A DNA stretch of 64,000 nucleotides from the NCBI GenBank assembly GCA_030374805.1, contig JARGSG010000211.1, positions 464,636-528,635 on the forward strand, given 5' to 3'. A program made the translations under genes and the position numbers. This DNA is from Gracilaria gracilis (taxonomy: Eukaryota > Rhodophyta > Florideophyceae > Gracilariales > Gracilariaceae). Shown here piece after piece: positions 8,250 through 18,791 of the stretch (position 1 is its first letter; the number at the start of each line of letters is the position of its first letter). The notes under the pieces were generated by a model. The model saw only the letters and a program-made list of their open reading frames with translations. It was not told the origin of the DNA and ran no database searches.

Positions 8250-11152
8250 CAGGGCCGTATTTCTGACTGACTAAATGGGGGTACCCCACAGTCACTAGTC
8301 AATTAGTTTTACGGCAAGTCAGTCAGACTTAGTCATTATCTAGTCACCACGAGAACTCTAGCGCAGTTGGTACCATTCAAAGCATCATACCTTCTTAGAT
8401 ATTTCCTGAGCAACTTTCAGAACCGTTCGACGAAAAGCAGAGGCGGTCGGATGCAAAACAGTGCTCTGCCGATTCTTCAAGGTACCAATCTCCCCATTAA
8501 CATATGAACGCACTACTTCCGTCATCTCCAAGGTACCAGTAAGTAAAGACTGTCGCTGATTTCCTTCTAATCGCCCGAGATCGCTAAATAGTCTCTCCGC
8601 CGACGCTGAGGATGCCTGCGCGGAAAGCGCGGCTCTAGCTAAACAGTTGAATGGCGTCGGACTAATTAATCCCGGCTGCTCGTTCACATCCTTCCAATAC
8701 TGTAGCGCCATCTGCGGTTCCCGACGGCCATATGCTTGCAATGCCCCATACATTTCCCGATGAAAGAGCTTGAAAACAGCCCTCAGTTCTGTTCTGTGGC
8801 TCAAAAGAGAAGGATCAAGTTCCAGTACCTCCCGGACAACTGTGTCTATAATCAGGTTTGTATAGTTTTCCTTACCTTGATAAGAGCAGTCAAGAAAATC
8901 GAAACCGCATTCATTTACATCCAGTAGTGCCGCTACGTGAAACAAAAGAACCCTCTTTGGCTGACGCATTTCAAGGGACGGTGTGTTCCCAGCAAATTCC
9001 TGCGAGAACGAATTTCTTTCAGTGTCATCATCGTGTGAGGGATACCATGTAGCAACATCTTTATCCACTCGCTTCCATAATACTCCAAGTCTTTCTTTTA
9101 TGCGAAGTGCCAAAGGTGTTGCTAGTGCTTTTGCATGCCCTTTCTGTAAGTGGTTTGATCGCGCTCTATCGCGTTCTTTGTCAGAATGTGCGGTACTCGC
9201 ACGGCTGGAAAGCGCAGTGCTCGCGTTAATTGTGTCTACAGTATCGAATGAAAACTGGGGAACATTAGAGTCAGTTGAAAGCAGCATTTTCCCTGCCATG
9301 ATTAAAAGTGTTTCGTAAAGTTCCCTCAGAAGCCTTGGAGCTCGGGAGAGTGTCACCTTCTTGTCTGCCTCTAGCTGTCGAGCGACGCGACGCACTTCGG
9401 CAAGTATGCAGATGAATTCAGATAATGTCTCCAATTGATCAGAAGATAGGGCGGGTAACTCATCGGTGCCAATATTTAACTCATCGGCCACAGAGGCTAT
9501 CGTGTCCTTTCTCGCAAAGTAATTCCACATGGCACCCAGTTTTGAGTGCCATCGTGTTGGAATATCATGCTTGAGGCGCTGAAGGCGGTCATTACTGACT
9601 CCTTCATTTAACTGTTTGCGCACAAAGAGCTGAGAGGCCTTGGGGTGTTGGTTGAAGTACGTAGTGATTCGGTTCACATGGTTCATTACTTTTTGCCAGG
9701 GTGTTCCAACTTCAAATACATCTTTCACAGCGAGGGCAATTTTGTGTACGACACAACGAACAGATCCGACGTAGTTCGTGAGAAGATCCACAGCCAGAGC
9801 TGTGGCTGCTTCATTATCACTGGTGGCAGTGAAAACACGTATGTCGTCGTTTCCTACAATTGGACTCTGCTCCAGCGTCTCCTGCATAATTGAACGCATC
9901 TGCTCACCATTCTTAGAAGCGCAACCAATGTTTAGGGTAGATATCGGCACCATCTGAAGCTTCCAATCTTTGTCAATAAAGTGCCATGTCATTCCAAGAA
10001 TTGGTGCTCCGAGTGCAGCACTCCAGCCATCTATCGTGAGATTTCCAGTCAAAGCCTCATTTACTGAGACTCTTAGTAGAGCACATACAGCATTGTACGT
10101 GTCCAAGAGCGTTCCTTCTAAATGTGTCTTACTGGAGTGCATAACACGGCCACCGTAAATATCAACTAGGCCTTGTAGTAATGGCGAACCAATGTTACCC
10201 AAGGGCATCTCTGATGCACACGCAAACAGCACTGCTCCTACGGCTTGAGAAAGTTTTGCATCAATATGTGGCTGCTTTTTCCATAAAACGGAGTTCTGTG
10301 CACCCGATCTGGGTTTGAAAAACTTTGTGAGAGGTCCATAATTGTTCTTCTTTTTGTATACGGCCCTTGACGTCTTTTGGACATCATCAATTACATCTGG
10401 AGGCGCACTAGAAGCATTCAATTGGAGAAGGGTCTGGTGAAGTTTTTCGTGCACATGTTGGTAGTGACTGATAATGTTTGAGGTAGATACATTGCGGTTT
10501 AATGACCCAACATGACCGCAAACGTTGCACTGAAATTGACTGCGCTTTCCTTGTAAAGAAACTATTGCCGCGTGCGTACTCCATAATGACGTCTTCACAC
10601 AGGATCCAATTCCCCCGTCAGAAGATTTGCGGCGCGTTTTCTGCCTTTCTTGTTGCTGACGGACCAGGTTTTTGGCAATAGTGCTTTCGTTATGACCCAG
10701 GGCTGTAGGGTTTGCAGAAATCTCTTCACGGCCGTTGTTTTTCTGTTGCAAGGCATTCGTCCTAGAAGGGGGGGAAGACGCCTTTCGTTTGGTCATTTAA
10801 ACGATCAGTAAGACAAAAGTAAGAATAGGGATAAAGGCAGCAAAGATGTGACCTTGTCAAACGGTGGCTGTGATGTTTGGAAGAAGGTAGTATTTTTACT
10901 TGCCGTCGTCGTCGACAGCTTTACTGAACACCTAAACTTTTAAACAAAGTTTTGAGTAGTATTGACCTCCTTGGCATCGATTTTGGTATGCTTTCGAAAG
11001 TGTCACGGTGCGTTTTTTCTTTCTAATATGGGTCTATAGTCAGTCATTGAGTTCAATGACTAGAATGACTGACTAGATATGAAGAGGGCAAGTCAGTCAG
11101 TCAAAGTCATCCATAATTGTAAAGAAGTCAGTCAGTCATAAATACGGCCCTG
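8250..11152 (-). mobile_element. Complete autonomous hAT transposon, 2903 bp
   Basis: The terminal inverted repeats begin CAGGGCCGTATTT at both ends (8250 onward; reverse complement ending at 11152). A perfect 8-bp duplication ACTATTTC flanks it at 8242-8249 and 11153-11160. Both subterminal regions carry clusters of GTCAGTCA/TGACTGAC words (about 8265-8335 and 11035-11135), probable transposase-binding sites. The only gene is an uninterrupted transposase. It lies 18 bp from the MITE, in the same disrupted LINE remnant. Confidence 0.95.
8385..10796 (-). CDS. hAT family transposase, intact (803 aa)
   Basis: This is a cut-and-paste transposase. Near residue 90 there is a BED-type zinc finger (C90-x2-C93 with His at about 111-116, within FQCNVCGHVGS...HYQHVH). 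The central region has the RNase H-like hAT core with the conserved stretches TSDNEAAT and RCVVHKIALAVKD. The C-terminus carries the dimerisation region typical of hAT (W-x6-QPG...LARAALSAQASSASAERLFSDLG). The length is normal for the superfamily, there are no internal stops, and the flanking TIRs and target duplication are perfect, so the element may have moved recently. Confidence 0.93.
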   Translation of the reverse strand: MTKRKASSPPSRTNALQQKNNGREEISANPTALGHNESTIAKNLVRQQQERQKTRRKSSDGGIGSCVKTSLWSTHAAIVSLQGKRSQFQCNVCGHVGSLNRNVSTSNIISHYQHVHEKLHQTLLQLNASSAPPDVIDDVQKTSRAVYKKKNNYGPLTKFFKPRSGAQNSVLWKKQPHIDAKLSQAVGAVLFACASEMPLGNIGSPLLQGLVDIYGGRVMHSSKTHLEGTLLDTYNAVCALLRVSVNEALTGNLTIDGWSAALGAPILGMTWHFIDKDWKLQMVPISTLNIGCASKNGEQMRSIMQETLEQSPIVGNDDIRVFTATSDNEAATALAVDLLTNYVGSVRCVVHKIALAVKDVFEVGTPWQKVMNHVNRITTYFNQHPKASQLFVRKQLNEGVSNDRLQRLKHDIPTRWHSKLGAMWNYFARKDTIASVADELNIGTDELPALSSDQLETLSEFICILAEVRRVARQLEADKKVTLSRAPRLLRELYETLLIMAGKMLLSTDSNVPQFSFDTVDTINASTALSSRASTAHSDKERDRARSNHLQKGHAKALATPLALRIKERLGVLWKRVDKDVATWYPSHDDDTERNSFSQEFAGNTPSLEMRQPKRVLLFHVAALLDVNECGFDFLDCSYQGKENYTNLIIDTVVREVLELDPSLLSHRTELRAVFKLFHREMYGALQAYGRREPQMALQYWKDVNEQPGLISPTPFNCLARAALSAQASSASAERLFSDLGRLEGNQRQSLLTGTLEMTEVVRSYVNGEIGTLKNRQSTVLHPTASAFRRTVLKVAQEISKKV

Positions 11153-11160
11153 ACTATTTC

Positions 11161-11420
11161 TAACGTAGATATGTTCATATCGGAGGTACCAACGTAGGTC
11201 TTTCTCCTGTTTCTTTCTGCGGAAGGAGCTCTCTTCTACGCGACGCATTTGCCAGCGGGCACCGAAAAACGAAATGTTCCACGTCCCGCCCCGCACCACA
11301 CTCACACATCAACACCCTTTTTGTCCAAAGAGGGTGATACGGGATGCAAACTGCAAACGTGTCCTGTTGCGAATTGCGCTAAAACCACTTCAGCTCTTCG
11401 CACTTTCGCGTCGCTATCTA
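11161..11420 (-). pseudogene. LINE reverse-transcriptase C-terminal tail (upstream piece)
   Basis: On the minus strand this encodes the end of a non-LTR retrotransposon polyprotein. LAQFATGHVCSLHP is followed, after a frameshift, by a CCHC-type motif (CECGAGRDVEHFVFRC) and PLANASRRRELLP. It continues through one more frameshift and the two hAT insertions into 7661-7705. Related tails lie at 11879, 12790, 17045 and 19976. The layout fits LINEs whose pol ends in an RNase H or linker plus zinc knuckle. It is a dead fragment. Confidence 0.7.
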
Positions 11421-11878
11421 CAGGTGCAAGTGCCGATTAAGAAGGTTTTGCTTCTCAATCTCTTGGTGTGCACAGAGTGAACAGCAGCAAAGTCCATGAC
11501 TCATGAGCATCCTCAACTGGTCTTCTAAGGACGTTCCCAAACCTGAGAGAGCTAAACGGTCAGCTGTTTCACATCAAGTCTTTAAGGTGTCCTTGGTTGC
11601 GTGAGCGTTTCGCTCCCGATGTTTTTGTTTGCTCTCCTATTGTTGTTCCTGTTCTCTTCTTGACTTCTTCACTCCCACTCTCCAGTGCTCATCGGAAGAG
11701 GGGCACACAACGACTTCGTCTAAACCTCATTACATCGGTGGCCTTAACACTACAAAAACTAGCCCGTAGACCCACATGGTTCTCTCAATCCAACGTAAAG
11801 CTCCAGGACAAGTTTGAAGTAGAGGAAATCTAAGCAAGTTAGATTGCTTGTGGCACTGTAGTGAAGAACTTTCTTCAG

Positions 11879-12040
11879 AAAGACGTCAGACTTATTTTGT
11901 TTCGCTGTCCTCTGACCAATGCTGCCCGTCGCAATGAGCTACTACCTGCTGAAGACAGGGCTGATAAGTCTGTACTAGAAATGATGAAGCAGTGGCTGCT
12001 ATAGTTTTTGACCTTCTTCAAGAGAGAAGAATATCTTTAG
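11879..12040 (+). pseudogene. LINE C-terminal tail fragment
   Basis: It encodes RLILFRCPLTNAARRNELLP and then a helix-like stretch ending MMKQWLL, followed by an in-frame TAG and a residual FLTFFKREEYL-stop. This is the same tail as at 11161-11420 (RCPLANASRRRELLP). It is followed by pyrimidine-rich DNA like that near 7600. Confidence 0.65.
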
Positions 12041-12542
12041 GATAGATCCCTGTCGTCTCGTAATCGGGGCCGGGAGACCATAATAAAAAGAAGAAGATTT
12101 AGCTTTCTTCTTCTTCTTTACTGTGGTCAGTCGCCCCTGATTTCAAGGCGGCCGAAGAACTATCTATTGATGTTTGTATCTACAGGTAGTTCTCTCTCTT
12201 AAAAAAGGCCAAAAACCATTGAGCTGGAGAAGACGAACCGTCGTTAGATTTTTCGATTTTTGCTTCTCCGTCATGGTTTTTGGCCTCCGTAGGAGTCCCA
12301 TTTGCTTACTCGTTTCGCTCCCCCCGGTATTGCGCGGGGTTATGGAGACAGGCACACCGCGAGAAGGCGAGTAGCTAGTGCCCATTTAGCTTTCGTTACT
12401 GGGTTTGCCAGACCAACCGAGAACCATCTTTCCATCACCCATCATAATTCTATCTACTTCGTACAACATATAACATATATGCATGCAACAAAGCTGCTCC
12501 GCTCCCTCGATGCCATCGAGTCGATGGTTTTCTGGGCTGTTC

Positions 12543-12544
<2 letters not shown>

Positions 12545-12582
<38 letters not shown>
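12545..12582. repeat. TC dinucleotide microsatellite
   Basis: About 19 uninterrupted TC/CT units. No gene spans it. Confidence 0.95.
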
Positions 12583-12585
<3 letters not shown>

Positions 12586-12789
12586 AAAAAGAACACGTTA
12601 ATTCCTCGTACGCGTGGGTTTGCTAAAGGCTTGCGACCTACAATGTACTGCTCACTTGCAGCCCAACTTGGGTATTTTAACGACGTACAAACTAGGCTCG
12701 CGAGGGCAACCGGAAAGCTGGTCGATCGCCGGACGAGTTTCACCGCCTCCCGGGTCGAACCAGCCTTCAATTTCTACACTGAAGCAAAC

Positions 12790-13060
12790 TATTATGAAGA
12801 ACGAGATCTCCATTTGTGAAGGCCAGATTGTGGAGGGCCCTTGCTTAGCAAACCCCACACGATACGAGAAGATAAGCGTACGTGTTTTCAACAAAGATGT
12901 GGACCACGTTCTGTTGCAGTGTCCGTCCACAGAGCGCCCCAGAGAAACAAGCTGCCCGCCCAGCGGGAAAGGAAAACCCAAACGATTATAGAGATGATCA
13001 GGCAATGGCTGTCGAAACTTTTGGCCTTACTTGGAAGAGAGGGCTGCATGTTGATATTGT
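12790..13060 (+). pseudogene. LINE C-terminal tail fragment
   Basis: Two frames joined by a frameshift encode KDVDHVLLQCPSTE and then RNKLPAQRERKT, IIEMIRQWLSKLLALLGREGCM. These match the tails at 11879 and 19976 (VDHILFRCSLTNSS, RNELPAPQERKE). The fragment is broken and 5'-truncated. Confidence 0.65.
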
Positions 13061-14268
13061 TGTTCTTCTTCTATGCGATAAGGAGTAGCGCATCACATAC
13101 TAGAGAAGAAGAAGGCGCACGTGTCGCATAATAGGAAGAACAACGCTCATAATCAAGCAAGAGGGAGAGAGAACAACAGCAACAATGGTCAAGAACTGCA
13201 AAGGGAAGCCGTCTTATCAACGAGTGGATAGAATTCTTCCGTCTTTCATATAGCTACTGTTGCTGCTCTGATCAGGCGTCATTGATAAATGGGCTGAAGT
13301 ACGACGTGGTCCACATCCGTCATATCGTTCGTTTCGCATTCGCGTGGATGATGAGATTTTTCTGTACCGGGGAACGCTTTGGACACGGACAGGAGAAAAA
13401 TAAGCAGAGGCACGCGGCGATATGTGGCCAGGAGCAGGACGTCAATCTCAAGAACGGCTCCTCGGAGTTGAGCTCGACGAGGACGGAGATGGCGCCCTCA
13501 CCTGCAAATAAATCATTTTCCACGTGCTTTGACACACTATACCTGTACGCTTGGTAGGACAAAATCTGATCTTGCTCTCCAATTGCTTTCGTTCGTTCGT
13601 CTTCGTCCAATTTGCTCGAAATCACCAGTCAATACAAAAACCATGCCAACCGCTTACAAGAAGCCGTATTGTCCTATGGCAATACAGGTACGAAGGTAAC
13701 GTTCCATTTGGATATCGCACCACTGTTTCTACTATACGTTTCTACTTTAGGTCACAGGTTGCACAGTCGCATATGATTCTGTCCGGGAGAAAGGTTCAAG
13801 CATTACCTGCACCTAGCATAGTTGAGCAGGTACCGTTGGTGGACACGGCTGATACATTCTGCTCCCGCCAGTGTCAGTGTGGTTCTGACTTCATTCTTCG
13901 CCATTAGAGTCGCAGGAATTTGCTTTGGCCGCAGCGGCATTGTCGCCTGAAAAGTATTGGATCAGCCAAAACGTTGTCAACAGTAAGCATGATTAGGGCC
14001 GAGATGGACCAAAGAATATAGTCGGGGACTTCCCGGCAGGGATAGGTCGATAGAGACATCTCGCCCCGCGCGAGATAACAGAAGATAAGAAGTGTAAGAG
14101 GGTTGGTGACCGCTAGCCCTCTTTAACCCGAAGATCGCATTTCAAGTCGGAAGTTGTCAATGCTGTCAAAGCGTAGCATAGCATAGCGTACACAACTTCT
14201 TTGATAGCAAGGTCTACCGCTGCACCTTCATAGGCGCCACGCAAGCCGGTTTTCTCGCGGGCAGCAAG

Positions 14269-16350
14269 ATGCAACCAGTCCCCCCAAGTCCGACCTCCAA
14301 CTCCCAACACCCGCACCTGCCACGCGCCTCCGCCTCCACCACTGCCACTCAATCGCGCGCGCGCCGTCGCCCGACATCTGCCCCGCCCCGACCCCGCTTC
14401 ACCACCCCCTCTATCGATGCGCTTACGTTGCCGGACACCTTCGACGACTTCATCCGTCTGGGTGATGGAGCTCCACCACCTGTCTCACGAAGTCCATTGG
14501 AGCCACCTAACACTGTTCGCGAACAAACAAACGTTGTTCACGACTCAAATACACCCAGCCAATTTCTGACCTCACTAGTTCGCGTCGCCTCTGATACGCT
14601 GGAGACCGGACTCAGTCATGCCGCGCGTGGTGGTACAGGCATGTTGAACGCCGCCGGTGAAGTTCTCCCAGCTTTGAGCGCGGTGTTTGCCGAGCGTACC
14701 ACGCGTGAAGCCACTCCGCGTTACGCCACACGCCCCGCGCAGTTGCGACAGCTGCGCGCCGCCCCCGCACCATTGCTCTTGGTTCCGTCGCGAGCAACGG
14801 TAGTGTGTGATACCGTGTTGGCTAGACTTGCACCTGCTCGTCCAGGCATTGTGCACATAACGTTAGAGAATCAGCAAGGAAGGGAAGCCACGGCTCATGT
14901 TTCATCGGGCACATCACCTCCAAGTCGTGCGCGCAGTGTGCCGCGCGTCACTGCCGCTGCCTTTGTACCACGAGATGCGCGATTCGTGATGGGTGTTAGC
15001 ACGAACCATGTGCATAGTTTCTCAGTGGAACTAAATGACAGAAGGGTTTCACGAATGTTGAGGGCAGCCCCCACTAGCATCGCGTTGTCGCCTGACGAGC
15101 GCTTTCTGTATGTAGGGACGTCTGATGGCTATCTTCATGTTATGGATCCGGATTTGTCTGTCCGTGTGACGTTTTTACCACCAGAGATTGTTAGCGCTTC
15201 GCTTGGGTCTGCGTTTCGACACGCACCTGTGTCTCATGTGACTTCCTTGGCAGACAGCGTGCTAATATGCTACGAGGAGGGAGTGGTGTGTCATGTTAAT
15301 TCCAATGGGGACTTGCTGCATCCTCCGTTTGTCGCCCATGCTCGTCGGACTTCAGGTGCCCTGGGATTCTTCGGCGTTCTGGCTCTTACCATCGGCGATG
15401 CTACTGATCCATCCATCTGCTTGTTTGAACTTTCCACTGGACGGTGCCTTCTTCGTAGAATGTTATCCTATGCTCCTACATGCCTGAGGCGTGTAAGTAG
15501 GTCATGCAATGTCATTCCCCGAAATGGGGAAGTGTGTCCATCAGAAGTTACCTTTTTAGTGGGCGGTGACGAAGCTCAGGTTGAGGTGTTCCGTCTTGTT
15601 GTGCTCTCACCACAAAAAGTTGAATTGAGCATGGTGTACACCATCAGTGAACGCATGAGGAGGAAGGATAAGAACATAGTTGACTTGCACTATCTGCCGG
15701 AAGAAGCTATGATCCTTGCCCTTGTGTCTTGTGGTGAAGTTAGAAGATGGCACTTAACCCGAAGCCAGGCAAGCTCTTTGTCGTTGATAGAAGAAGATTC
15801 TTCTGTGCAACCTACATTTACGGAGCAGAATGTCGTGGAGGCTACAGAACAGGATTTCAGTCTTCCTGATTATGGACGTCACACATCAAGAAATGTTCTC
15901 AAGGCACAAACGGTTCTTGCCACAATTCTTGACGAAGACGTTGTACCCGAACAGGTTAAGGATACGCTTGTTACAGAGTTCACTAAAGAGCAGTCTGCTA
16001 TGGTGTCTAAGCTTGTCAACTCTGACACAGAGCTCCGCCGTGCTAGAAGAAGAATCCTCGCCCGATTTACGAATGGTATAAGGGCGGACAATGAACTCGG
16101 GTCCCTAGCCGAGCGTACTTTGGCTAGAGCTTCGAAGCGCATGGCCGCAATGGAGATGGAGCACGTTACAAGAGAGCATTCCGAAACATTTCGCGGAATC
16201 CAGAGCGAAACTGTGGTCAAGTTGAAGTCTATGTTGAAAAGCGTTTTCTCAATACCGGCTGTATTGAGAGCCAATTCCAATGCGTTGAACCAAGCAAAGC
16301 GGGACACAGAAGGCATAGATCCGGAAGACACACAAACTGGGTGGACCTGA
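14269..16350 (+). CDS. Beta-propeller-like protein of unknown function with helical C-terminus (693 aa)
   Basis: Not recognised. Residues 1-60 are Pro/Ser/Thr-rich and probably disordered. Roughly residues 155-500 contain repeated strand-like segments of WD40-like character, such as SIALSPDERFLYVGTSDGYL, and SCGEVRRWHLTR near residue 490. Individual blades are weak and lack the usual GH-WD pairs. The last 180 residues are charged and probably helical or coiled-coil (LVNSDTELRRARRRILARF, ERTLARASKRMAAMEMEHV). A propeller followed by a helical tail resembles scaffold or nucleoporin-like architecture, but that is only a shape comparison. It is one uninterrupted frame with no close neighbour. Confidence 0.7.
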   Translation: MQPVPPSPTSNSQHPHLPRASASTTATQSRARRRPTSAPPRPRFTTPSIDALTLPDTFDDFIRLGDGAPPPVSRSPLEPPNTVREQTNVVHDSNTPSQFLTSLVRVASDTLETGLSHAARGGTGMLNAAGEVLPALSAVFAERTTREATPRYATRPAQLRQLRAAPAPLLLVPSRATVVCDTVLARLAPARPGIVHITLENQQGREATAHVSSGTSPPSRARSVPRVTAAAFVPRDARFVMGVSTNHVHSFSVELNDRRVSRMLRAAPTSIALSPDERFLYVGTSDGYLHVMDPDLSVRVTFLPPEIVSASLGSAFRHAPVSHVTSLADSVLICYEEGVVCHVNSNGDLLHPPFVAHARRTSGALGFFGVLALTIGDATDPSICLFELSTGRCLLRRMLSYAPTCLRRVSRSCNVIPRNGEVCPSEVTFLVGGDEAQVEVFRLVVLSPQKVELSMVYTISERMRRKDKNIVDLHYLPEEAMILALVSCGEVRRWHLTRSQASSLSLIEEDSSVQPTFTEQNVVEATEQDFSLPDYGRHTSRNVLKAQTVLATILDEDVVPEQVKDTLVTEFTKEQSAMVSKLVNSDTELRRARRRILARFTNGIRADNELGSLAERTLARASKRMAAMEMEHVTREHSETFRGIQSETVVKLKSMLKSVFSIPAVLRANSNALNQAKRDTEGIDPEDTQTGWT

Positions 16351-17044
16351 GCTGGGGAGCCACCAAGTTTTTGCTCTTGTCTCGGGCGTTGGAACCATCA
16401 ATCGTAGTTTTGGGCCGGGCCATTCATGTTGAACACCAGACAAGGGTATCTCCAATTCACCAGACGGCGGTATTGCCTTCTGCTATCCAAGAAGGGCTAA
16501 AGGGCTCTGATCGTGTATGGTCTTCTCTACCACAGGGTTGAAAACCCAGCCGTTCTTGGCATTGGTCTCTTTTCATGGCTCTGACACCGGCTTATGTGCG
16601 TGAATAGACAAGCATGGATCTAAGAATAATATGGGACTCGAACCCTTAGTGATCAATGACTGTGGAAGACGTGTATTACGTCCTTCAGCCGGCCGACACG
16701 CTCACGATGCTTCAGTCTTGTTTATTACCAACAGTATAGTGTAGTCTTGTTTATTACCTACAGTATATGTTTTCATCAATCGAACGAGTCCGAGTTGTAC
16801 GTTACATGAGCACCCACAGGGATCGTTGATGCCTGAAAATGTCAAGCTCTTTCTCGGGATGAGTCTAACTGAAGGCATCTTGAATCTAGAGTGACTGTAC
16901 GAAAAAGAAGTATCGTCCATGTTGAGTGAAGTAGGCAGGTCCTGTTCAACCTGTATTCTTTGGGCACTGTACCTGGTCACTGGAATCTCTAAACAAAAAT
17001 GCCAGCCGCTGACACGGCAGTGTCCATCCTTAATTTCTGGTGAA
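16351..17044 (+). other. Intergenic, weak tRNA-like boxes only
   Basis: Nothing codes convincingly here. A 23-bp phrase (GTCTTGTTTATTACCxACAG) occurs twice in tandem at about 16717-16763. A possible pol III box pair lies near 16630-16700. Confidence 0.4.
16630..16702 (-). other. tRNA-like / pol III box sequence, not a clear tRNA
   Basis: The minus strand carries GGTTCGAGTCC, a perfect B-box, and about 45 nt upstream an A-box-like TCGGCCGGCTGAAGG. An anticodon-like stem (GGACG/CGTCT) forms, but its loop lacks T33. The acceptor arms do not pair and the T stem has a mismatch. It is probably a decayed tRNA or a tRNA-derived SINE head. Confidence 0.3.
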
Positions 17045-17337
17045 GGAGCTGCTCGATAAGCCGAAGAGGGGCTTGCTCAGTTTTACACTGGGCATATGTC
17101 GTCCCTGCACCCTGTCGTCTTCTACTTAGAAAAGAAAAGAAGAAGCTACGATACAGCTACGGACCCAACGTGAAGAAAGCCAGTGAACACGTGGTCTTGC
17201 GTTGCCCATTGATGAACGCTTCACATTGCGATCTTGTTCCAAATATGCCACACAACACGAAATCTTTTGTCCAAAACATGGTTAGACAAGAACCGCAGAA
17301 GTTTTTGGCCCTCCTTAGGAGAGAAAGCTTTATCTAG
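17045..17337 (+). pseudogene. LINE C-terminal tail fragment, best preserved copy
   Basis: It encodes LAQFYTGHMSSLHPVVFYLE, then after a short gap or frame change SEHVVLRCPLMNASHCDLVP, then a helix ending RQEPQKFLALLRRESFI and a stop at 17335-17337. The LAQF-x-TGH and H-x4-RCPL-x-NAS words match the copy at 11161-11420, establishing a dispersed family truncated at the 5' end. An AATAAA-like word (TTAATAAAG) follows about 25 bp later. Confidence 0.7.
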
Positions 17338-17846
17338 AAGCTCTACTGCAGTCGATTAATAAAGGGCTGTTGTCCACAATTAAGAAGAACAGGACGAAAG
17401 AGTTTGAAACCATTGTGTCGTGCCTGCTAAGAATTTCGACACATTGGTGACTTCTAGAGAGCGGAAGCGACGCTGGCAGAGCTATGTGTGGGGAATATAT
17501 GCCATGTTCGCATCCGTTTAAGGGTTCAGACTCTGTAACTTCAGAGGGATAGCGTTTCTAGAGTAGAGGGTAAGAGGGTTAGCGTTCTCTTCACTGGCAT
17601 GACGTAAGTTAACCTTCTAACTCTAAACTCTAAACACCTCTGCACAAGTCTTTCCACGAAGTGTCCCCTAAGGAAACTCACCAAAAACATTTTGTGTTAA
17701 TTTATGTCGAGGTCAAAGTGGGAGATTTAAGCCCAGCAATCCCTTCCTCTCGTCGTTCACACCAAGCCTGAAGCGGGGGGATATATCCTTGTTTTGTGCA
17801 ACTCGTTTTATTCAGCTGAGTGGAAGTCGGGAACGTTTGACAGAAG
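17338..17846 (+). other. Intergenic, no gene seen
   Basis: Low-complexity GTTAGCGTT / CTAACTCTAAACTCTAAAC stretches occur near 17520-17640. No supported open frame. This should include the promoter of the next gene. Confidence 0.4.
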
Positions 17847-18791
17847 ATGTATAACCAAGGCTGTTGTTTTGTGAACTATCTGACGGTTGGCACTGCTAAA
17901 CGTTGTTTACTTGGAAGACTTTCTTACCATATCCACCCTGTTGTTTTTCGTTTGTCCACTGCAAGAGGAATGACCAGAAGAACTTTATGTTCTATTTCTC
18001 GACATCCAATGTCCATGAAGACCGAGAATGAAGACAAAGAGACATCTAGAGCCCTAGAACTGGATATCGAAGAATATCTTTCCAATCTTTCGGATGACGT
18101 ACCTAATCCACTGTCTTACGTTAACTTGAAGAAGGCAGGAAGGATCGACCTCGTCTCGCGTATCATGGATGCTGGGGGTTACATAGAGGTTTCAAAGAGA
18201 CTGGGGGTTTCTGTAGATGAAGAACAATTTGTGCCGCCAGCGAAAGTATCTGAAGTGGGGCGATTTGAGCCATTTTCCGAGCCGGAAGATCAAGGGGCGT
18301 CGATAGCAATCGGGAGAAGCTTAGAAGAGAGGATGGAATTCGTTCACGAATTTGCAAAACAAGGAGACTCCTCAGAGTTCATTACACAGCGATCTAATCT
18401 CCGAAGAATCGATTCAGTACCATCTGCAGCCGAGCTCATCGAACAAAACGCCCGTATAGCACCTCGTGTAGTCGATGAACCTTCAGTAGAAGGAGAGAAC
18501 TTGTCTTTAACCATACCTATGAGACTGGGTCTTTTGTCTCTGACAATTATTACTGCAATTGGGTTTGGGAAGGCAAGCAGCGGGGTTGTGAGTCCTGATG
18601 TCATCAGCGCGTCGAAGTCCATAGCTAGTGGTTTGACATTGGCTCATTCTCTTCTGGCACTCTATTGTGCGCTCCTGGTCGCCCCAAGAATGCATCGTAG
18701 CTCCACTCTTTGGTTTATCAAAGTTCTTCTGGGTGGGCCACTAGCCGTCGTTGAGTTGCGATCTCTAGGCAGTTCAAAGGCATCAAGGTAG
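17847..18791 (+). CDS. Membrane protein with organelle-type leader, function unknown (314 aa)
   Basis: Not recognised as a named protein. The first ~55 residues are rich in Arg, Ser and Thr with few acids and contain later methionines (residues 41 and 55), fitting a transit peptide for plastid or mitochondrion. Residues ~75-125 form an acidic helical segment ending in the motif GRIDLVSRIMDAGGYIEVSKRLGV. From memory, similar GR-x-DL...GG...V-x-x-LG signatures occur in plastid proteins of plants and algae. The C-terminal 90 residues have two hydrophobic spans, about 227-250 and 260-285, and a third amphipathic one. A thylakoid or envelope membrane location is inference. Confidence 0.7.
   Translation: MYNQGCCFVNYLTVGTAKRCLLGRLSYHIHPVVFRLSTARGMTRRTLCSISRHPMSMKTENEDKETSRALELDIEEYLSNLSDDVPNPLSYVNLKKAGRIDLVSRIMDAGGYIEVSKRLGVSVDEEQFVPPAKVSEVGRFEPFSEPEDQGASIAIGRSLEERMEFVHEFAKQGDSSEFITQRSNLRRIDSVPSAAELIEQNARIAPRVVDEPSVEGENLSLTIPMRLGLLSLTIITAIGFGKASSGVVSPDVISASKSIASGLTLAHSLLALYCALLVAPRMHRSSTLWFIKVLLGGPLAVVELRSLGSSKASR

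Larger units (their letters stand above)
11421..14268 (+). other. Repeat-rich intergenic region
   Basis: It holds two further LINE tails (11879-12040 and 12790-13060) and a TC microsatellite (12545-12582). About 80 bp at 12389-12470 is a diverged match to 5029-5110. The word TTAGCAAACCC occurs near 12605-12625 (reverse strand) and 12843, and again near 61630 (reverse strand). From 13100 to 14268 I see only short unsupported frames and a small AGCATAGCATAGC repeat near 14175, just before the next gene. Confidence 0.45.

Noticed and set aside
16630-16702. Possible tRNA on the minus strand
   Set aside because: A- and B-box words are present, but the acceptor and T stems do not pair and the anticodon loop lacks T33, so I list it only as tRNA-like.
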